A stretch of 49,264 bases of DNA from Eubacterium sp. (GCA_017420535.1 JAFOIV010000083.1:1-49264), one strand, 5' to 3'; numbered from the stretch's first letter, positions 33,634 through 43,379 are shown. The notes: generated by a model from the letters alone, not told the origin. Made by a program: numbers and translations.

Positions 33634-33697
33634 CTTCAAAAAAGAAACAGCAGGATTAAACAGTAAATAACTGATTAATCCTGTTTCTTTTTTGAAG
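33634..33697. terminator. Long hairpin terminator upstream of clpB
   Basis: CTTCAAAAAAGAAACAG plus AGGATTA pairs with TAATCC and TGTTTCTTTTTTGAAG, about 22 bp with a 3-base bulge. The T-run in the right arm and A-run in the left suit termination in both directions. It insulates clpB from upstream transcription. Confidence 0.65.
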
Positions 33698-33703
33698 GAG
33701 ATG

Positions 33704-33732
33704 TTGACAATCATATCAGGCAGTGATATAAC
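33704..33732 (+). promoter_or_regulatory. clpB: Sigma-A promoter of clpB
   Basis: TTGACA (33704-33709), a 17-bp spacer and TATAAC (33727-33732) with an upstream TG at 33724-33725 form a strong promoter. The CIRCE operator begins 11 bases after the -10, so it covers the transcription start. Confidence 0.85.
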
Positions 33733-33743
33733 AGAATTACAGA

Positions 33744-33770
33744 TTAGCACTCACACGAAGAGAGTGCTAA
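33744..33770 (+). promoter_or_regulatory. CIRCE operator (HrcA binding site)
   Basis: TTAGCACTC, nine bases and GAGTGCTAA match the CIRCE consensus in both arms without a mismatch. HrcA binds it and represses heat-shock genes until denatured protein titrates GroEL. Its position just after the clpB promoter means clpB is under HrcA control. Confidence 0.96.
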
Positions 33771-33874
33771 CAAAATATTTATAGAACGCTATAAAATATA
33801 TGCGTCGTTTTGTTTAACGAAGAGAAAACCGTATTTTTGTAAAGAACAGAAAAAGTGGAAAGGAGTTGAAAAAT

Positions 33875-36460
33875 ATGGATGCAGAAAGATTTACAATGAA
33901 ATCCCGTGATGTTTTGCAGGGATGCCAGAAAGCGGCTTATGACAATTCAAATCAGGAAATTAAACAGGAACATCTTTTATACAGCCTGCTTACTGTAGAT
34001 GACAGTCTTATAGCAAGTCTTCTTAAGAAGATGGATGTAAATGTAGAGATGTTTGAGATCGCTGCTGAAAGAGCAGTAACTGATCTGCCAAAGGTTTCGG
34101 GTTCTTCAGAAGATGTTTATATGAGTCAGGAATTATCTAGAACCCTTATGAAAGCGGAAGATATTTCCAAGAAGATGAAAGACAGTTACATTTCTGTTGA
34201 GCACATTTTCCTCGCCCTTTTTGAAACTGGTAATTCAGTTATAAAGCAGTTATTCAGACAGTATAATATCGTAAAATCTTCATTCCTTAATGTCTTAAAA
34301 GAAGTAAGAGGAAATCAGTCAGTTCAGTCTGATAACCCGGAAGCAACTTACGATGCGCTTTCTAAATTTGGGGAAAACTTAGTAGAACGTGCAAGAGCAC
34401 AGAAGTTAGATCCCGTAATAGGAAGAGATACAGAGATAAGAAATATCATAAGAATACTTTCACGTAAGACAAAGAATAATCCTGTTCTTATAGGTGATCC
34501 TGGTGTTGGTAAAACAGCAGTAATAGAAGGACTTGCCCAGAGAATAGTAAAGGGCGATGTGCCGGATGTACTTAAGGATAAGGAAATATTTTCACTTGAT
34601 ATGGGTTCTCTTATAGCAGGTGCAAAGTATAGAGGAGAATTTGAAGAGAGGCTGAAAGGTGTTCTCGATGCAGTAAGAAAGTCTGAAGGAAAAGTAATCC
34701 TCTTTATCGATGAGATCCATACGATAGTTGGAGCTGGTAAAACTGAAGGCTCCCTTGATGCAGGAAATATGTTAAAGCCAATGCTGGCAAGAGGAGAACT
34801 TCACTGTATCGGTGCTACAACTGTAGATGAGTATAGAAAATATATCGAAAAGGATAAAGCTCTTGAGAGACGTTTCCAGCCAGTAACTATAAATGAGCCA
34901 ACGGTTGAGGATACTGTTTCAATTCTTCGTGGTATAAAGAACAGATATGAAGTGTTCCATGGCGTTAAGATTCAGGATAATGCACTTGTAGCAGCGGCAA
35001 CACTTTCAAACAGATATATTACAGACCGTTTCCTTCCTGATAAGGCCATTGACTTGGTAGATGAAGCCTGTGCCATGATAAAGACTGAGCTTAATTCCAT
35101 GCCTGCAGAATTAGATGAGATATCAAGAAAGATGATGCAGCTTGAGATTGAGCATACAGCCCTTAAAAATGAAACCGACCACCTTTCACAGGAAAGATTA
35201 AAGAATCTTACACAGGAATTAGCAGAACTAAGAGATAAGGCTAATGCCATGAAGGCAACCTGGGAAAATGAAAAGGCAGAAGTTGATAAGGTTCATAAGC
35301 TTAGAGAAGAAATAGAAGCTGTAAAAGATGAGATCCAGATTTCAGAAAGAAAGTATGATCTTAATAAGGCAGCAGAACTTAAATATGGAAAACTCCCACA
35401 GCTGACTAAAGAGTTGGAAGACTTAGAAAAATCTATGTCTGATACAGATAGAAAGCTTTTAAGAGAAACAGTAACAGAAGATGAAATTGCAGGCATCATT
35501 TCCAAGTGGACAGGAATTCCGGTTTCAAAGCTTAGTGAATCTGAGAGAAATAAGACTCTTCATTTGGCAGATGAATTACATAAGAGAGTCATAGGGCAGG
35601 ATGATGCGGTTGCTTTAGTAAGTGATGCCATAATCAGATCCCGTGCAGGTATCAAGGATCCATCAAAGCCAATCGGTTCATTCTTATTCCTTGGACCTAC
35701 TGGTGTTGGTAAGACAGAGCTGGCTAAAACTCTTGCAGCGGCGTTATTTGATAATGAAAATAATATGGTTCGTATCGATATGTCTGAATATATGGAGAAA
35801 TACAGCGTGTCAAGACTTATAGGAGCGCCTCCAGGATATGTAGGATATGATGAGGGCGGCCAGCTGACAGATGCAGTAAGACGTATGCCATACAGTGTAG
35901 TTCTTTTCGATGAAGTAGAGAAGGCACATCCGGATGTATTTAATATCATGCTTCAGATCCTGGATGATGGAAGAATCACAGATTCAAAGGGTAATCTTGT
36001 AGATTTTAAAAATACTATAATCATAATGACATCAAATCTTGGTTCTGAATTCCTTCTGGATGGTATTGATGAAGAAAAGGATATGATAAAGCCGGAAGCA
36101 GAGGAAGCTGTTCAGGGACTCTTAAAGGCTCATTTCCGCCCAGAATTCCTTAACAGACTCGATGAGATAATAATGTTCAGACCATTGTCAAAGGATAATA
36201 TCGCAGGAATCATCAAGCTTCTTATGGAAGACTTAAATAAGCGTCTTGCTTCTCGTGAGATAAAGATAAATCTTAGTGAGGAAGCAGAGCAGTTTATAAT
36301 CGATAATGGATATGATCCTAATTTTGGTGCAAGACCTTTAAAGAGATATCTCCAGAAGAGTGTTGAGACTTTAGCAGCAAGAAAGATCCTTAGTAATACA
36401 TTAAGAACGGGAGATACAATGTTAGTTGAAGTAGAAGACAATAAACTGGTGATAAAGTAA
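33875..36460 (+). CDS. clpB: ATP-dependent chaperone ClpB
   Basis: The start [16 protein letters not shown] follows AAAGGAG by 9 bases; an in-frame TTG three codons earlier touches that site and is rejected. The 861 residues contain the N-terminal Clp repeats (1-145), AAA-1 with Walker A GDPGVGKT (207-214) and [10 protein letters not shown], the coiled-coil middle domain typical of ClpB (about 400-525, [20 protein letters not shown]), and AAA-2 with GPTGVGKT and [12 protein letters not shown]. It resolubilises aggregated protein with DnaK. The middle domain length separates ClpB from ClpC/ClpA. It has its own promoter, a CIRCE site and a terminator. Confidence 0.97.
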   Translation: MDAERFTMKSRDVLQGCQKAAYDNSNQEIKQEHLLYSLLTVDDSLIASLLKKMDVNVEMFEIAAERAVTDLPKVSGSSEDVYMSQELSRTLMKAEDISKKMKDSYISVEHIFLALFETGNSVIKQLFRQYNIVKSSFLNVLKEVRGNQSVQSDNPEATYDALSKFGENLVERARAQKLDPVIGRDTEIRNIIRILSRKTKNNPVLIGDPGVGKTAVIEGLAQRIVKGDVPDVLKDKEIFSLDMGSLIAGAKYRGEFEERLKGVLDAVRKSEGKVILFIDEIHTIVGAGKTEGSLDAGNMLKPMLARGELHCIGATTVDEYRKYIEKDKALERRFQPVTINEPTVEDTVSILRGIKNRYEVFHGVKIQDNALVAAATLSNRYITDRFLPDKAIDLVDEACAMIKTELNSMPAELDEISRKMMQLEIEHTALKNETDHLSQERLKNLTQELAELRDKANAMKATWENEKAEVDKVHKLREEIEAVKDEIQISERKYDLNKAAELKYGKLPQLTKELEDLEKSMSDTDRKLLRETVTEDEIAGIISKWTGIPVSKLSESERNKTLHLADELHKRVIGQDDAVALVSDAIIRSRAGIKDPSKPIGSFLFLGPTGVGKTELAKTLAAALFDNENNMVRIDMSEYMEKYSVSRLIGAPPGYVGYDEGGQLTDAVRRMPYSVVLFDEVEKAHPDVFNIMLQILDDGRITDSKGNLVDFKNTIIIMTSNLGSEFLLDGIDEEKDMIKPEAEEAVQGLLKAHFRPEFLNRLDEIIMFRPLSKDNIAGIIKLLMEDLNKRLASREIKINLSEEAEQFIIDNGYDPNFGARPLKRYLQKSVETLAARKILSNTLRTGDTMLVEVEDNKLVIK

Positions 36461-36533
36461 TCGATTGGGATACATGAGACTAAGTGATAACCTGATATAT
36501 ATAAGATAAAGAATAATAATTTGATAAAATAAT

Positions 36534-36582
36534 AAACCGCGAAGGACTAAAGCGTTATACTTTAAGAACCTTCGCGGTTTTT
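36534..36582. terminator. Terminator between convergent clpB and paaK-like gene
   Basis: AAACCGCGAAGG pairs with CCTTCGCGGTTT, with additional CTAAAG/CTTTAAG pairing inside, followed by TT; the A and T ends allow use from both sides. Confidence 0.85.
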
Positions 36583-36611
36583 GCATGTGTTATTTGGAAA
36601 TGGCTAATTAA

Positions 36612-37928
36612 TTAATCATGGAGCTTTCTCTTATCAACAACTCGAACAGCTTTACCTTCTGATCTTGTGATTGACTTAGGTGCGAGAAGATGAACCTTAG
36701 GTCTTATACCAAGCATTGTCTTAAATGCAGCTGTAAGACTCTTCTTTTCATCAGTATCATCACCACCGTTTGAATGAATCTTTACGAACATTTCATCTGA
36801 AAGCTCAACATTTATATCGAAAGTATCTTCATTGTCGATACGATCAACCATAATCTGGTAGTTTGGTGTATAACCTTCTTTAAGAAGAACAGTTTCAATC
36901 TGTGAAGGGAATACATTTACGCCACGGATGATAAGCATATCGTCTGAACGGCCCATAGGTTTCTTCATTTTGATATGAGTACGTCCGCAGGAACATTTTT
37001 CATGACGGATAACTGTAAGGTCACGAGTTCTATATCTAAGAAGTGGGAATGCTTCCTTATCAAGGGAAGTAAATACTAACTCACCAACACTTCCTTCAGG
37101 AAGAACTTCTCCTGTATCGGGATCGATTATTTCTGCAAGGAAATGATCCTCATTTATATGCATACCTGTCTGGCTGCTGCATTCAAATGCAACACCAGGA
37201 CCTGAAATTTCTGTAAGTCCGTAGATATCATAAGCTTTGATGCCTAAGTTTCTTTCGATGTTCTGGCGCATTTCTTCTGTCCAAGGTTCAGCACCGAAGA
37301 TTCCGGCTTTAAGTCTTATATCATCAGGTGTAAGGCCCATATCATGGAGCTTTTCACCGATGTAAGCAGCATAAGAAGGAGTGCAGGCAAGGATAGTAGC
37401 ATTAAGATCTCTCATAAACTGGATCTGTCTTTCAGTACTTCCTGATGACATAGGAAGAGTGAGACAACCAACTTTATGAGAACCACCGTGGATTCCGGCA
37501 CCACCTGTGAAAAGACCATAACCGTAAGCTACCTGAACTACATCTTCATCTGTTCCTCCGGCAGCTACAATTGCTCTTGCACAGCACTCTTCCCAGAGAT
37601 CAATATCATGCTGGGTGTAAAATGCTACAACGCGGCGGCCTGTAGTACCACTTGTAGAGTGGATCCTTACACAATCCTTAAGAGGAGCTGAAAGAAGTCC
37701 GTATGGATAGGCTTCACGAAGATCAGATTTTGAAAGAAATGGAAGTTTTGAGACATCTTCTAATTCCTTTATATCTCCTGGTTCTACGCCTTTTTCCTGC
37801 ATTTTCTTTCTATAATATTCATTGTTTTTATAGACATAAGCAACCTGCTTTATAAGCTTTTCTTTCTGCATTGCTTTAATCTGATCAACAGATGCAGTTT
37901 CGATATCTTCCTGAAAATATCTTTCCAT
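36612..37928 (-). CDS. paaK: Phenylacetate-CoA ligase family protein (PaaK-like)
   Basis: The start MERYFQEDIE follows GGAGGAG; a TTG four codons earlier overlaps that site. The 438 residues match PaaK length. Motifs: HSTSGTTGRRVV, AGIFGAEPWTEEMR, DIYGLTEISGPGVAFEC, LLRYRTRDLT and GRSDDMLIIRGVNVFPSQIE. The enzyme adenylates an aryl-acetate and joins it to CoA. In gut and rumen anaerobes these act on phenylacetate or indoleacetate, often with indolepyruvate oxidoreductase; that partner is not in this window. It stands alone with its own promoter, convergent with clpB. Confidence 0.93.
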   Translation of the reverse strand: MERYFQEDIETASVDQIKAMQKEKLIKQVAYVYKNNEYYRKKMQEKGVEPGDIKELEDVSKLPFLSKSDLREAYPYGLLSAPLKDCVRIHSTSGTTGRRVVAFYTQHDIDLWEECCARAIVAAGGTDEDVVQVAYGYGLFTGGAGIHGGSHKVGCLTLPMSSGSTERQIQFMRDLNATILACTPSYAAYIGEKLHDMGLTPDDIRLKAGIFGAEPWTEEMRQNIERNLGIKAYDIYGLTEISGPGVAFECSSQTGMHINEDHFLAEIIDPDTGEVLPEGSVGELVFTSLDKEAFPLLRYRTRDLTVIRHEKCSCGRTHIKMKKPMGRSDDMLIIRGVNVFPSQIETVLLKEGYTPNYQIMVDRIDNEDTFDINVELSDEMFVKIHSNGGDDTDEKKSLTAAFKTMLGIRPKVHLLAPKSITRSEGKAVRVVDKRKLHD

Positions 37929-37975
37929 TTTCTCCTCCAAACGTAAAATTTAACGTAAAATGCAATATAAGTGAT

Positions 37976-38004
37976 ATTTTATACACTTTCGCACTTTAGT
38001 GCAA
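37976..38004 (-). promoter_or_regulatory. Candidate promoter of the paaK-like gene with palindromic spacer
   Basis: On the minus strand TTGCAC (38004-37999), a 17-bp spacer and TAAAAT (37981-37976) lie about 48 bases before the start codon. The short palindrome GCACT-TT-AGTGC (37991-38002) overlaps the -35 and could bind a repressor. Confidence 0.5.
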
Positions 38005-38103
38005 CAAATTTTTAAAAAAATTTTGTGGAAGAAGAAGATGCAAAGATTGTATAATGATTAACAGGGTTTTAAACTATGGGATTTCCGGAAGAGAGGTAGC
38101 ATT

Positions 38104-39738
38104 ATGATCTATTATCCAACAGCAGAGGAAGCAGGTATTATTGACCGTTATACAATTGAAGAGATCGGTGTTCCACAGATGGTGCTTATGGAAAGAGCTG
38201 CTTTACATGTGGCAGATGCAGTGGGCAATCTGATAGAACATGAAAGTGCTGCCGGCTTTAAAGATAGATTAAATAAAGATATAGTCAATAAAGATATAGT
38301 CAATAAAGATAAGAGGATAGTTGCTATAGCTGAGTCGGGAAATAACGGCGGTGATGCAGTGGCAGCTGCACGTATCCTTAAATTAAAGGGATTTGATGTG
38401 GACATCATCCATATAGATGGAATAAGTAAAAGATCCGAGGCATTTACTTATCAGCTGAATCTTTCAAAAAAAGCAGGGATAAGGATCATTTCACTTAAAG
38501 ATGAAATTAATCTAAGAGACGAATTGATAAATAAGTATGATTATTTAATAGATGGAATCTTTGGAGTTGGTCTTTCACGTGAAGTAAAAGGAATCCATAA
38601 AGATGTGATAGAACTGATGAATAAAACTAAGGGTAAAGTCATTTCCGTGGATGTCCCAAGTGGAGTATCCTCAGATACAGGAGAGATCCTTGGGGCGGCA
38701 GTGAAAGCAGACGTAACCGTTACCTTTGGATATATAAAAAAGGGCTTATTATTTAACCCGGCACAAAGTTTGGCTGGGCATATAATCTTAGGAGATATCG
38801 GTTTTTATCCGGATAAAAACAGTGAGATTCTTCATTATACATATGATAGAAATGACGTAAAAAACAGGTTGCCTGTCAGAAGAAATGATTCAAATAAGGG
38901 AACTTATGGAAAGGTTCTTATAGTTGCCGGTTCAGAAAATATAAGTGGTGCAGCTTTTCTTGCTGGAAATGCCGCCTATCGCACAGGAACCGGTTTAGTC
39001 AAAGTTTTTACTCATGAGAATAATAGAAAAGCATTGGAGACAATGCTTCCGGAAGCGCTGCTTTATTTTTACCGGGATTTTGATTCTGAAGCAAAGAAAG
39101 AATTGGAAAGCAGCCTGGATTGGGCCAGTTGTGCGGTAGTAGGACCGGGACTTTCTTTAGATAGCAATGCCAGATCTATAATGGATACTTTACTTAATAG
39201 AAAGAAGAATCCAGGGCTTATCTTAGATGCAGATGCTATAAATATCATTTCTGAGTCTAAGGAGAAAAAAGAATTATTAAAAGAAGTGGCTAAAAAGACC
39301 GATGTTATCCTTACGCCTCATTTGATGGAAATGGCCAGATTTATAGCAGATGGAGATGAAGATCTTAAAGAAAAAATATCCTATATAAAAAATAATCGTA
39401 GTAAAGTTGCAATAAATGCCGCAAAGGATTATCATATTATTTTGGTGCTTAAGGATGCACGTACTTTTGTGACTGATCCAGATAGCGAAAAAATATATAT
39501 AAATACTACTGGAAACAGTGGTATGTCTACAGGTGGTTCCGGAGATACACTTACCGGAATCATTGCAGGCTTAATAGCAGGCGGAGTGGATTGCGATAAT
39601 GCTGCCAGACTTGGAGTTTATCTTCATGGTGCTGCAGGAGACATAGCAAAAGAAAAACTTGGAGAACATAGTGTAATGGCTAGGGATATAGCTGACAATA
39701 TGGGCCAGGTAATTAAAGAGATAAGTGAAGGAAGATAA
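38104..39738 (+). CDS. nnr: Bifunctional NAD(P)H-hydrate epimerase / ADP-dependent dehydratase
   Basis: The 544-residue fusion protein repairs hydrated NAD(P)H. The N-terminal epimerase (about 1-240) has YTIEEIGVPQMVLMERAA, ESGNNGGDAVAAARIL and SVDVPSGVSSDTGE. The C-terminal dehydratase has KVLIVAGSENISGAAFLAGNAAYRTGTG, ILTPHLMEMARF and GNSGMSTGGSGDTLTGIIAGL. A tandem 15-bp repeat inserts NKDIV units after about residue 55 in the epimerase domain, a length not usual for the family. It lies 3 bases before alr; nnr-alr pairs are common in bacteria. Confidence 0.95.
   Translation: MIYYPTAEEAGIIDRYTIEEIGVPQMVLMERAALHVADAVGNLIEHESAAGFKDRLNKDIVNKDIVNKDKRIVAIAESGNNGGDAVAAARILKLKGFDVDIIHIDGISKRSEAFTYQLNLSKKAGIRIISLKDEINLRDELINKYDYLIDGIFGVGLSREVKGIHKDVIELMNKTKGKVISVDVPSGVSSDTGEILGAAVKADVTVTFGYIKKGLLFNPAQSLAGHIILGDIGFYPDKNSEILHYTYDRNDVKNRLPVRRNDSNKGTYGKVLIVAGSENISGAAFLAGNAAYRTGTGLVKVFTHENNRKALETMLPEALLYFYRDFDSEAKKELESSLDWASCAVVGPGLSLDSNARSIMDTLLNRKKNPGLILDADAINIISESKEKKELLKEVAKKTDVILTPHLMEMARFIADGDEDLKEKISYIKNNRSKVAINAAKDYHIILVLKDARTFVTDPDSEKIYINTTGNSGMSTGGSGDTLTGIIAGLIAGGVDCDNAARLGVYLHGAAGDIAKEKLGEHSVMARDIADNMGQVIKEISEGR
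38272..38311 (+). repeat. In-frame 15-bp tandem repeat inside nnr
   Basis: AATAAAGATATAGTC occurs twice in perfect tandem, followed by 10 bases of a third copy. Each unit adds NKDIV without changing frame. Copy number could vary by slippage. Confidence 0.9.
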
Positions 39739-39741
39739 GAC

Positions 39742-40899
39742 ATGAGTCATTTCAAAAGAATTGAAGCAGACATTGACCTTGACAAGATAAGACAAAATAT
39801 CAATACGATTAAAGCTCTTAATGATAAAGATAAGAAGACACTTCTTGTTGTAAAAGCCGATGCATACGGGCATGGAGCTGTAGAAATTGCAAGGGAAATG
39901 AGTGACCTTTGCGATTATTTCGGCGTAGCAGCAATAGATGAAGGCGTTGAACTTAGAAATTCAGGTATAACAAAACCAATACTCATTTTAGGATATACAG
40001 ATGAAGACGACTATGAAACAGCCATTGAGTATGATATAACTCAGGCGGTTTTTAATAAGGAATGCTGCAAGGCACTTTCGGATAAAGCCATTTCAATGGG
40101 AAAGAAGGCAAAGGTACATATCAAGGCTGATTCAGGCATGAGCCGTATAGGTTTCCAGTGCGATGAAGAAGGAGTAGAGGAAGCTGTCAGTCTTCTTTCT
40201 ATGGAGGGACTTGATATAGAAGGAATATTTACTCATTATGCAAAAGCCGATGAAGAAGATAAGACATCAGCCCTGTCACAGTATGAGAAATTTACCTGGT
40301 TTATAAAAGAGTTAGAAAGTAAAGGTTTTTCATTTAAATTAAAACATATGGATAATAGTGCCGGAGCTATGGAAATACATTCAGCCGGGTTTGACATGAT
40401 GAGGCTAGGCATAGTAATATATGGTCTGTATCCATCTGAGGAAGTAACAAAAGATGTTAAACTTTATCCGGCCCTTACATTAAAGAGCAGGATAACACAT
40501 ATAAAGACTCTTCCTAAGGGAAGAGGTGTGAGTTACGGATGGACTTACATAACAGATAAAGATATGAGGGTAGCAACTGTATCTGCCGGTTATGCAGACG
40601 GATATCCAAGAGCTCAGTCAGGAATAGGAAAGGTTATAATAAATGGTCATTATGCTCCTATTCTCGGAAGAGTATGTATGGATCAGTTTATGGTAGATAT
40701 TACAGATATTCCTGATGCGCATCTTCGTGATGAAGTAATACTTATAGGAAGAGATAAGGATTTAGAAATATCCGTTGAGGAAGTTGCTGGTCCTGCAGCA
40801 AGCTTTAATTATGAGCTGGTCTGCAACATTTCCAGACGAGTTCCAAGAGTTTACTTTAAAGCTGGTAAGGAAGTAGAAGAGGTAGACTATTTAAAGTAG
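39742..40899 (+). CDS. alr: Alanine racemase
   Basis: The 385-residue PLP enzyme interconverts L- and D-alanine for peptidoglycan. Lys38 in VVKADAYGHGAVEIA binds PLP; the catalytic Tyr is in SYGWTYI (about 265-270), and GRVCMDQFMVDIT is the C-terminal substrate-site motif. It starts 3 bases after nnr, so both are translated from one message; a CBS-domain protein follows after 10 bases. Confidence 0.97.
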   Translation: MSHFKRIEADIDLDKIRQNINTIKALNDKDKKTLLVVKADAYGHGAVEIAREMSDLCDYFGVAAIDEGVELRNSGITKPILILGYTDEDDYETAIEYDITQAVFNKECCKALSDKAISMGKKAKVHIKADSGMSRIGFQCDEEGVEEAVSLLSMEGLDIEGIFTHYAKADEEDKTSALSQYEKFTWFIKELESKGFSFKLKHMDNSAGAMEIHSAGFDMMRLGIVIYGLYPSEEVTKDVKLYPALTLKSRITHIKTLPKGRGVSYGWTYITDKDMRVATVSAGYADGYPRAQSGIGKVIINGHYAPILGRVCMDQFMVDITDIPDAHLRDEVILIGRDKDLEISVEEVAGPAASFNYELVCNISRRVPRVYFKAGKEVEEVDYLK

Positions 40900-40909
40900 T
40901 CGGAGGATT

Positions 40910-41728
40910 ATGTTTAAGAAAAAAGAAGAGGAAAAGGTCGAAGAAGAGATACTTTCCATAGTGGAAGAGGGCCACGATAAGGGGTACATCCACGAAAATG
41001 AAGCAGAGATGATCTCAAATATCCTGGATTTTGATGACAAATATGCCAGAGATATTATGACAAGCAGAAATAAAATCTTTGCATTAGATAAGAATATGAA
41101 GATTCTTGATGCATTGCCGGAAGCACTTTCAAGTAATTTTTCTAGATATCCGGTATATGATGAAGATATAGATAATATTGTTGGCACAGTTCATCTTAAG
41201 GATCTGGTTGCGGCTTATCTTGAAGATCCTTCAAGGGAAGTGAGTTCTGTTACAGAGGATGCCATGCTTATCCATCCTACAATGCTTATTTCAAAGCTGC
41301 TTAAAGCCATGCAGCGCCGTAAGATACATATGGCGGTGATAATCGATGAATATGGACAGACAGACGGTCTTGTAACATTAGAAGATGTGCTTGAAGAAAT
41401 CGTGGGTGATATTCAGGATGAACATGATACGCCAGAAAATGATGTAAAGCGGGCCACGGATGAAGGCTATATAGTTGATGGCCAGATGACATTAAATGAC
41501 CTGTCTGAAATCTTAACTGACGTGGAATTTCCTGAAGAGGATATTGAAACAGTCAATGGTTTTATGCTTTACAGCTTAGGGCATCTTCCTCAGGACAGCG
41601 AGGAAATTGATATAAACTATGGCGGATACAGTTTTGTTCCATTAGAAATGAAGGACAATATGATAACATCCGTTAAGATAAAAAAACTGCCGGAAGAAGA
41701 ATCCGAGGCAGATGAAAATGTTAATTAA
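40910..41728 (+). CDS. CBS-domain protein, CorC/HlyC family without membrane domain
   Basis: The 272-residue soluble protein starts with a Lys/Glu-rich stretch. An acidic linker (EAEMISNILDFDDKYARDIMTSR, the usual entry to CorC CBS pairs) leads into two CBS domains (about 45-170, ending MAVIIDEYGQTDGLVTLEDVLEEIVGDIQDEHD). A C-terminal CorC_HlyC transporter-associated domain covers about 185-262. The N-terminal DUF21 membrane domain of larger relatives is absent. Related proteins are linked to Mg/Co homeostasis. A ribosome binding site TCGGAGG is present. Confidence 0.9.
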   Translation: MFKKKEEEKVEEEILSIVEEGHDKGYIHENEAEMISNILDFDDKYARDIMTSRNKIFALDKNMKILDALPEALSSNFSRYPVYDEDIDNIVGTVHLKDLVAAYLEDPSREVSSVTEDAMLIHPTMLISKLLKAMQRRKIHMAVIIDEYGQTDGLVTLEDVLEEIVGDIQDEHDTPENDVKRATDEGYIVDGQMTLNDLSEILTDVEFPEEDIETVNGFMLYSLGHLPQDSEEIDINYGGYSFVPLEMKDNMITSVKIKKLPEEESEADENVN

Positions 41729-41746
41729 TTATAAGGAGTAATAAAT

Positions 41747-42484
41747 ATGTCAGGACATTCAAAATTTGCAAACATTAAGCATAAGAAGGAAAAGAACGAT
41801 GCTGCAAAGGGTAAGGCTTTTACACAGATCGGAAGACTTATCGTGGTAGCAGTTAGAGAAGGCGGTCCAGATCCAGAAAATAACTCAAAACTTCGTGATG
41901 TTATAGCTAAGGCTAAGGCAGCAAACATGCCAAATGATACTATCGCTCGTGGTATCAAGAAGGCTGCTGGTGAAGGCGCAAATGTTAACTACGTTTACAA
42001 TACATATGAAGGATATGGTCCAGCAGGTACAGCTATTATCGTAAAGACGCTTACAGATAATAAGAACCGTACAGCATCAAACGTTCGTGCTGCATTTACA
42101 AAGGGTGACGGAAACGTTGGTACAACAGGATGTGTATCATATATGTTCGATGAGAAGGGTCAGATCATCGTAGATAAGGAAGAGTACGAAGGAACAGCTG
42201 ATGATCTTATGATGATCGCTCTTGACGCTGGTGCTGAAGATTTTTCAGAGGAAGAAGATTCTTATGAAATCATTACTTCACCAGAGGATTTCTCAGCAGT
42301 TCGTGAAGCTCTTGAAGCTGCAAATGTTCCTATGATCTCAGCTGACGTTACAATGCTTCCACAGAACTATGTAACAGTTGATGATCCTGATGCAAGAAAG
42401 AAGATTCAGAGAATCATTGATCTTCTTGAAGATGATGATGACGTACAGGATGTTTATACAAACTGGGATGATGCAGAGATCTAA
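41747..42484 (+). CDS. yebC: YebC/PmpR family DNA-binding protein / translation factor
   Basis: The 245-residue TACO1/YebC family protein begins MSGHSKFANIKHKKEKNDAAKGKAF, the invariant family start. DPENNSKLRDVIAKAKAANMPNDTI and KTLTDNKNRTASNVR are further signatures. Family members have been described as transcription regulators and, more recently, as factors that relieve ribosome stalling at proline runs. The gene starts 18 bases after the CBS-domain gene with AAGGAG. A hairpin terminator follows. Confidence 0.95.
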   Translation: MSGHSKFANIKHKKEKNDAAKGKAFTQIGRLIVVAVREGGPDPENNSKLRDVIAKAKAANMPNDTIARGIKKAAGEGANVNYVYNTYEGYGPAGTAIIVKTLTDNKNRTASNVRAAFTKGDGNVGTTGCVSYMFDEKGQIIVDKEEYEGTADDLMMIALDAGAEDFSEEEDSYEIITSPEDFSAVREALEAANVPMISADVTMLPQNYVTVDDPDARKKIQRIIDLLEDDDDVQDVYTNWDDAEI

Positions 42485-42560
42485 TCTCCTTGAAGAGTAA
42501 AATAACTGGTATATCATTTTACCGGTTTCATTTTAGATTTGAATTTGGTGATATTTCACA

Positions 42561-42594
42561 AAAGCACACAGTGTAAATTGTGTGCTTTTTTTGT
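42561..42594 (+). terminator. Rho-independent terminator after yebC
   Basis: AAAGCACACA pairs with TGTGTGCTTT (10 bp, 8-base loop), followed by TTTT. It closes the nnr-alr-CBS-yebC operon. Confidence 0.85.
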
Positions 42595-42676
42595 TTTTTG
42601 TAGCTTTATTTTTTTTTGGTGCTATAATGCTATTATCCGGTGAGAGGGATGAAAAAACTTTATAAGGAGAATACCT

Positions 42677-43273
42677 ATGAAAAACAAAAAGAATGTGGGT
42701 TTCTCGCTGATTGAACTGCTTATAGTTATTGGAATTATGGCAGTTCTTGCAGCGGCGCTTGCACCAGTTCTGATCAGGTATATCAACAAGGCTCGTGCAT
42801 CTGTTGATATCGACAATGCGAGAGGAGTGTTCAACAGCTTTATGAATGCTCTTAACGATGAGGAGATTTCACTTCCAGATGATGTAGTTGTTGAGATCAT
42901 TATTTACCGTGATGGAACACGCAATGAAGTACGCACATTTAAGAATGGAACAGAGATGACTGATCCTGAAGTAGCAGCAAAGTTCTTTAATGACAAGGAT
43001 ATTGCCGAATCAGAGAAGAATTTCGTAAAGATGCTTACAAGACATGGATATGGACTTCACCTTATCAATGTAAAGCAGAGCGCAGAATGCTACATTGTTA
43101 CATTTAACGCAGCTGGTAAAGGATGCTATGCAGTAGTACCAACTGGTCATGTTAGCAGTAACCAGACATTTACAGGTCAGTATATACCTCAGCATGCAGG
43201 AATCGACGCTCCAAAGCAGAATTTCGGTTGGAACGAAGGCGAGTGCTACGAGTTCCAGTGGCCAAAACAGTAA
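42677..43273 (+). CDS. Type IV pilin-like protein (prepilin-type N-terminus)
   Basis: The 198-residue protein begins MKNKKNVGFSLIELLIVIGI, a class III signal: basic leader, cleavage after Gly, Phe at +1 and Glu at +5 of the mature protein, then a hydrophobic helix. The C-terminal part (about 45-198) is predicted extracellular with two Cys (YIVTF...KGCYAV and NEGECYEF). No pilus ATPase, platform protein or prepilin peptidase gene is in the window, so assembly would need genes elsewhere. TATAAT (42623-42628) may be its -10. Own terminator follows. Confidence 0.85.
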   Translation: MKNKKNVGFSLIELLIVIGIMAVLAAALAPVLIRYINKARASVDIDNARGVFNSFMNALNDEEISLPDDVVVEIIIYRDGTRNEVRTFKNGTEMTDPEVAAKFFNDKDIAESEKNFVKMLTRHGYGLHLINVKQSAECYIVTFNAAGKGCYAVVPTGHVSSNQTFTGQYIPQHAGIDAPKQNFGWNEGECYEFQWPKQ

Positions 43274-43279
43274 ATCCAA

Positions 43280-43308
43280 AACGCAGGAATTTTTCCTGCG
43301 TTTTTTTA
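43280..43308 (+). terminator. Terminator after the pilin-like gene
   Basis: AACGCAGGAA, TTT loop and TTCCTGCGTT form a 10-bp stem running into a T-tract. Confidence 0.92.
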
Positions 43309-43315
43309 TTTCATT

Positions 43316-43379
43316 GGTTAACATAAAAATGGACCATAGTCCCGGGGGCTATGGTCCATTTTTATGTTAACTTGTATGG
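43316..43379. repeat. 64-bp hairpin direct repeat, left flank of the ABC block (hairpin family copy 2)
   Basis: A perfect 23-bp inverted repeat (GTTAACATAAAAATGGACC... and its complement) with a 9-base centre is followed by TTGTATGG. The same 64 bases recur at 46962-47025, differing only in the centre. It overlaps nothing here, while the right copy provides the ends of two genes. Confidence 0.88.

Noticed and set aside
34972-36441. Several antisense frames opposite clpB (92, 70, 129 and 103 codons)
   Set aside because: They are low-complexity Ser/Leu-rich strings, the usual shadow of a conserved coding strand, without ribosome binding sites.
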